Assembly: GCA_022484805.1 (NCBI GenBank)
Contig: JAKVKP010000012.1
Coordinates: 1 to 64,000 of the forward strand
DNA: 64,000 nucleotides
Source of the DNA: Streptococcaceae bacterium
GTDB taxonomy: Bacteria; Bacillota; Bacilli; Lactobacillales; Streptococcaceae
Reading direction: 5' to 3'
In this document: positions 61,318 to 64,000 of the stretch, piece by piece
How positions within the stretch are numbered: the stretch's first letter is position 1
Layout: every line of letters starts with the position of its first letter
Translations under genes and position numbers: made by a program
Notes under the pieces: generated by a model
The model's database searches: none
What the model was told of the DNA's origin: nothing
What the model saw: only the letters and a program-made list of their open reading frames with translations

Positions 61318-64000
61318 ATGGCAGGAAAAAATATTAAAGGTATTACGATTGAGATTGATGGTAATGCAGAAGGACTTGATAAAGCTTTAAAGGGTGTTAA
61401 TACAACGTCAGTCAAATTAAATTCTGAATTAAAAGACGTCAACAAACTTTTAAAATTTGATCCAAGTAATGCTACTGGTTTAGCTCAAAAGCAAGAATTG
61501 CTGACTAAATCAATTGAGAATACCTCTGATAAGTTGAATCAACTTAAATCAGCACAATCACAGGTAGAAGCTCAATTTAAATCTGGCAACATTGGAGAAG
61601 AACAATATCGAGCGTTTCAACGTGAATTAGCATCTACTGAACAAAGTTTAAATGGTTATAAATCACAATTAAGTGGTTTGCAATCTGAACAAGACAAACT
61701 TTCTCAGAATACTAAACGCTTAGACACACTATTTGAAGCTACAGGAAAAAGTTTAGATGATTATTCCGATATTTTAGGTACTAGAATGGTTAATGCTATT
61801 AAAAACGGTACTGCTACGAGTGACCAACTAGAAGTTGCTTTAAATAAAATCGGTAAAGAAGCGCTTGGAGCTGAAACTGATTTAAACCAGATGAAACAAA
61901 CATTAGATAAAGTTGATGATGGTGGAAGCATTGATAATGTCAAAACTGATTTAGAAGAATTGAAAGTAACATCTAACTCTACCGATGAAGAATTATCGAA
62001 AATTGGTGGTGGTATTACATCAGGAAACATGATACAGGCAACGGAAGTTTTGGCTGAAGCTGGAGAAAAAATAAAAGAGTTTGCTGGTAATGCGCAAGAT
62101 GCTTTCCGTGAAATTGATGATGGAATGGATACCTTTACAACAACTACTGGTCAAAATTCTGATGCAATTAAAGCATCATTTGATGCGATATATACATCTA
62201 TGCCAATTGAAAGCACTGCTGACTTAGGACAAGCATTAGGTTCACTCACTCAGCAATTTGGTTTTACTGGTGACAAATTGACAGGATACGGCACTCAGTT
62301 AATGCAGTTTGCAAATATCAATAATACTGATGTTAAATCAAGTATTGATAATGCAAAAAGTGCGATTGAAACCTATGGCTTAAGTTATGATGACTTAGGT
62401 TCTGTACTTGATACATTTACATACGTCAGTCAACAAACTGGAGTATCCGTTGATGATTTAATGAGCAAAGCGGTTGATGGCGCACCACAGATTAAAACAT
62501 TAGGTCTTTCATTTGATGAAGGTGCGCAAATGTTAGGTCAATTTGAACAAGCAGGTGTTGATAGTTCGGCAGCATTAAGTACTTTATCTAAAGCAAATGT
62601 CGCTTATGCAAAAGATGGTAAAACATTGCAAGAAGGTTTAAATGGCACAATCGATGCTATTTTAGGTGCAACAAATGAAACTGAAGCATTAACAATTGCA
62701 TCTGAAGTTTTCGGTACTAAAGGTGCAACAAAAATGGTTGATGCAATCAAACGAGGCACAATCAATTTAGGTGATTTAGGTTATGCTGCAGAAGATGCAG
62801 CTGGTACTGTTGCAAATACATTTGATGCAACAGTAGACCCAATAGACAGGCAAGATGTTGCGTTGCAAACTGCAAAACTATCTTTTCAAGAAATTGGAGC
62901 AACAATTGCAGAAGGATTACAACCAATTTTAGATGCATTAATTCCGATTTTAAAATCGTTAGGAGAAACATTCTCTAACATGCCAGAAGGTATCAAAACC
63001 TTTGCGGTTGTTTTAGGTACGTTATTGGTAGCATTCACTGCTTTGGCACCGTTTATTGCATCTATAATAACTATATTTTCTGCATTGAGTGGTGCAATAG
63101 CTGCATTATCAGCGGCGGCCGCAGGAGCTGGATTAAGTATAGGCGCATTTATTGGAACGGCTTTGTTACCAATTCTACCGATAATTGCGGGTGTAATAGC
63201 CGCAGTAGTTGCTGTTATATTAGTTATTAAAAATTGGGGTGCAATAGTTGATTGGTTAAAAGAAAATTTCTCAATGTTATCGCCGTTTTTTGATTCATTA
63301 ATGACTAGTATCGGTGATGCGATCAATAGGCTTCAGCCAATTCTTGATATGTTAGTTTCATTTTTTCAAAATACGATAAATAATATTATGACTATACTCA
63401 ACGGTGTTGTTAGTGTTATTCAAGGTGTTCTAAATATTATTGTGGGTATTTTTACGATGAACGGCGAGCAAATTGGTAAAGGTGTAGCTCAAGTTTTTAA
63501 TGGAATATTTAATATTATTGGGGGCATAATGAATCAAGTTATTAACACCGTTTCAACAGCACTCGGTGTGGTAATTTCTGTATTCGTTAATATTTTAGGA
63601 AATATTTTGAGTACGGTTAGTAATGTATTTAATTCAATTATAAATGCAGTTACTCATCCTATGGATACAGTGAAATCTGTTGTAAAAGGTGCAATCGATG
63701 CTATTAAAGGATTTTTCAATTTCTCAATCACATGGCCAAAAATTCCTATGCCACATTTTGGAATTAGTCCATCGGGTTGGAAAATTGGCGACTTGTTAAA
63801 AGGTTCTATCCCTTCATTATCAGTTGATTGGTATGCAAACGGTGGTATTTTAACTAAGCCGACTGTTTTTGGGCAGAACGGTAATAGTTTAATGGTCGGC
63901 GGTGAAGCTGGAAAAGAAGCAGTAGCACCATTAAGCGACTTGATGGCTTATGTAGAAAAAGCGGTTGCCAATCAAATGGGCAATATGGATGGTAATTTTT
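61318..64000 (+). CDS. tail tape measure protein (5' part, runs off the window)
   Basis: At least 894 codons, open to the end. It sets tail length and exits at injection. An N-terminal coiled-coil region (about 25-140: NTTSVKLNSELKDVNKLLKFDPSNATGLAQKQELLTKSIENTSDKLNQL), a central TMP core with FTTTTGQNSDAIKASFDAIYTSMP, a long hydrophobic segment (about 560-640) and a later LMVGGEAGKEAVAPLSDL motif. RBS AAGGAGA. Stop codon not in the window. Confidence 0.95.
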   Translation, partial: MAGKNIKGITIEIDGNAEGLDKALKGVNTTSVKLNSELKDVNKLLKFDPSNATGLAQKQELLTKSIENTSDKLNQLKSAQSQVEAQFKSGNIGEEQYRAFQRELASTEQSLNGYKSQLSGLQSEQDKLSQNTKRLDTLFEATGKSLDDYSDILGTRMVNAIKNGTATSDQLEVALNKIGKEALGAETDLNQMKQTLDKVDDGGSIDNVKTDLEELKVTSNSTDEELSKIGGGITSGNMIQATEVLAEAGEKIKEFAGNAQDAFREIDDGMDTFTTTTGQNSDAIKASFDAIYTSMPIESTADLGQALGSLTQQFGFTGDKLTGYGTQLMQFANINNTDVKSSIDNAKSAIETYGLSYDDLGSVLDTFTYVSQQTGVSVDDLMSKAVDGAPQIKTLGLSFDEGAQMLGQFEQAGVDSSAALSTLSKANVAYAKDGKTLQEGLNGTIDAILGATNETEALTIASEVFGTKGATKMVDAIKRGTINLGDLGYAAEDAAGTVANTFDATVDPIDRQDVALQTAKLSFQEIGATIAEGLQPILDALIPILKSLGETFSNMPEGIKTFAVVLGTLLVAFTALAPFIASIITIFSALSGAIAALSAAAAGAGLSIGAFIGTALLPILPIIAGVIAAVVAVILVIKNWGAIVDWLKENFSMLSPFFDSLMTSIGDAINRLQPILDMLVSFFQNTINNIMTILNGVVSVIQGVLNIIVGIFTMNGEQIGKGVAQVFNGIFNIIGGIMNQVINTVSTALGVVISVFVNILGNILSTVSNVFNSIINAVTHPMDTVKSVVKGAIDAIKGFFNFSITWPKIPMPHFGISPSGWKIGDLLKGSIPSLSVDWYANGGILTKPTVFGQNGNSLMVGGEAGKEAVAPLSDLMAYVEKAVANQMGNMDGNF

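Larger units (their letters stand above)
39870..64000. mobile_element. prophage (siphovirus type), left part; right end outside the window
   Basis: Order: integrase and immunity genes leftward; cro, antirepressor, replication and accessory genes rightward; then HNH, terminase, portal, protease, capsid, tail genes. The late genes are of the HK97/siphovirus kind and look intact up to the tape measure gene, which runs off the window. The left junction lies between the truncated response-regulator gene and int. attR, lysis, tail-tip and lysin genes must lie to the right of 64000. The exact attL core cannot be set without attR. Confidence 0.95.

Noticed and set aside
62886-63326. 146-codon minus-strand ORF, Ala/Asn-rich
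   Set aside because: Antisense shadow of the hydrophobic part of the tape measure gene.

Overview
This is an AT-rich chromosomal segment from a low-GC Gram-positive bacterium (Bacillota, class Bacilli). Gene order and protein style point to Lactobacillales: divIB-ftsA-ftsZ-yggS-sepF-yggT-ylmH-divIVA-ileS, zapA-cvpA-mutS2, T-box-controlled tRNA synthetase genes, and strong purine-rich Shine-Dalgarno sequences with frequent TTG starts. I could not fix the genus. An IspH homologue (MEP isoprenoid pathway) is unusual for that order and is a useful clue.

Positions 1-39879 are host core genome. In order: the 3' part of a T-box leader, a small membrane protein, a DUF4357-like protein and valS; rsmD, coaD and a PDZ-Lon-like membrane protease; a repeat-rich non-coding block (6038-6790); lysine/threonine genes (dapH, N-acetyldiaminopimelate deacetylase, hom, thrB); polA; the division cluster ending in T-box-controlled ileS; zapA, cvpA and mutS2 followed by a stand-alone copy of the MutS2 C-terminal domains; a DEAD-box helicase, an unknown protein with an FGE-like C-terminus and a hexapeptide acetyltransferase; T-box-controlled alaS with a duplicated 3' end; a PEBP protein, yidD, cysK (minus strand), an ispH homologue and ridA.

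Positions ~39880-64000 are the left 24 kb of a siphovirus-type prophage that continues past the window. Its left end cuts the 3' end of a gene for an unusual response regulator that lacks the phospho-acceptor Asp. The leftward lysogeny module is integrase, a DUF3800 protein, an Ltp-type superinfection-exclusion protein, an ImmA/IrrE-type protease and a short CI-like repressor. The rightward early module is a Cro-like protein, antirepressor, excisionase-like protein, several small unknowns, a replication initiator and a DnaC-like loader, then mostly small accessory genes, a YopX protein and an ArpU/RinA-like late regulator. The late module is HNH nuclease, terminase, portal, protease, capsid, connectors, tail tube, frameshifted tail chaperone and the start of the tape measure gene.

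The most unusual material is non-coding or small. The immunity region has two face-to-face promoters that carry the same 16-bp operator-like sequence in their spacers. Two sRNA-like units bracket the DUF3800 gene. A roughly 95-nt closed RNA structure with competing pairings lies between early phage genes. A 20-bp perfect repeat links the integrase leader to the excisionase-like gene. Three opposed small genes interrupt the early operon. On the host side there are 154-bp tandem palindromic repeats and the alaS 3'-end duplication. No rRNA, tRNA or CRISPR array was seen.
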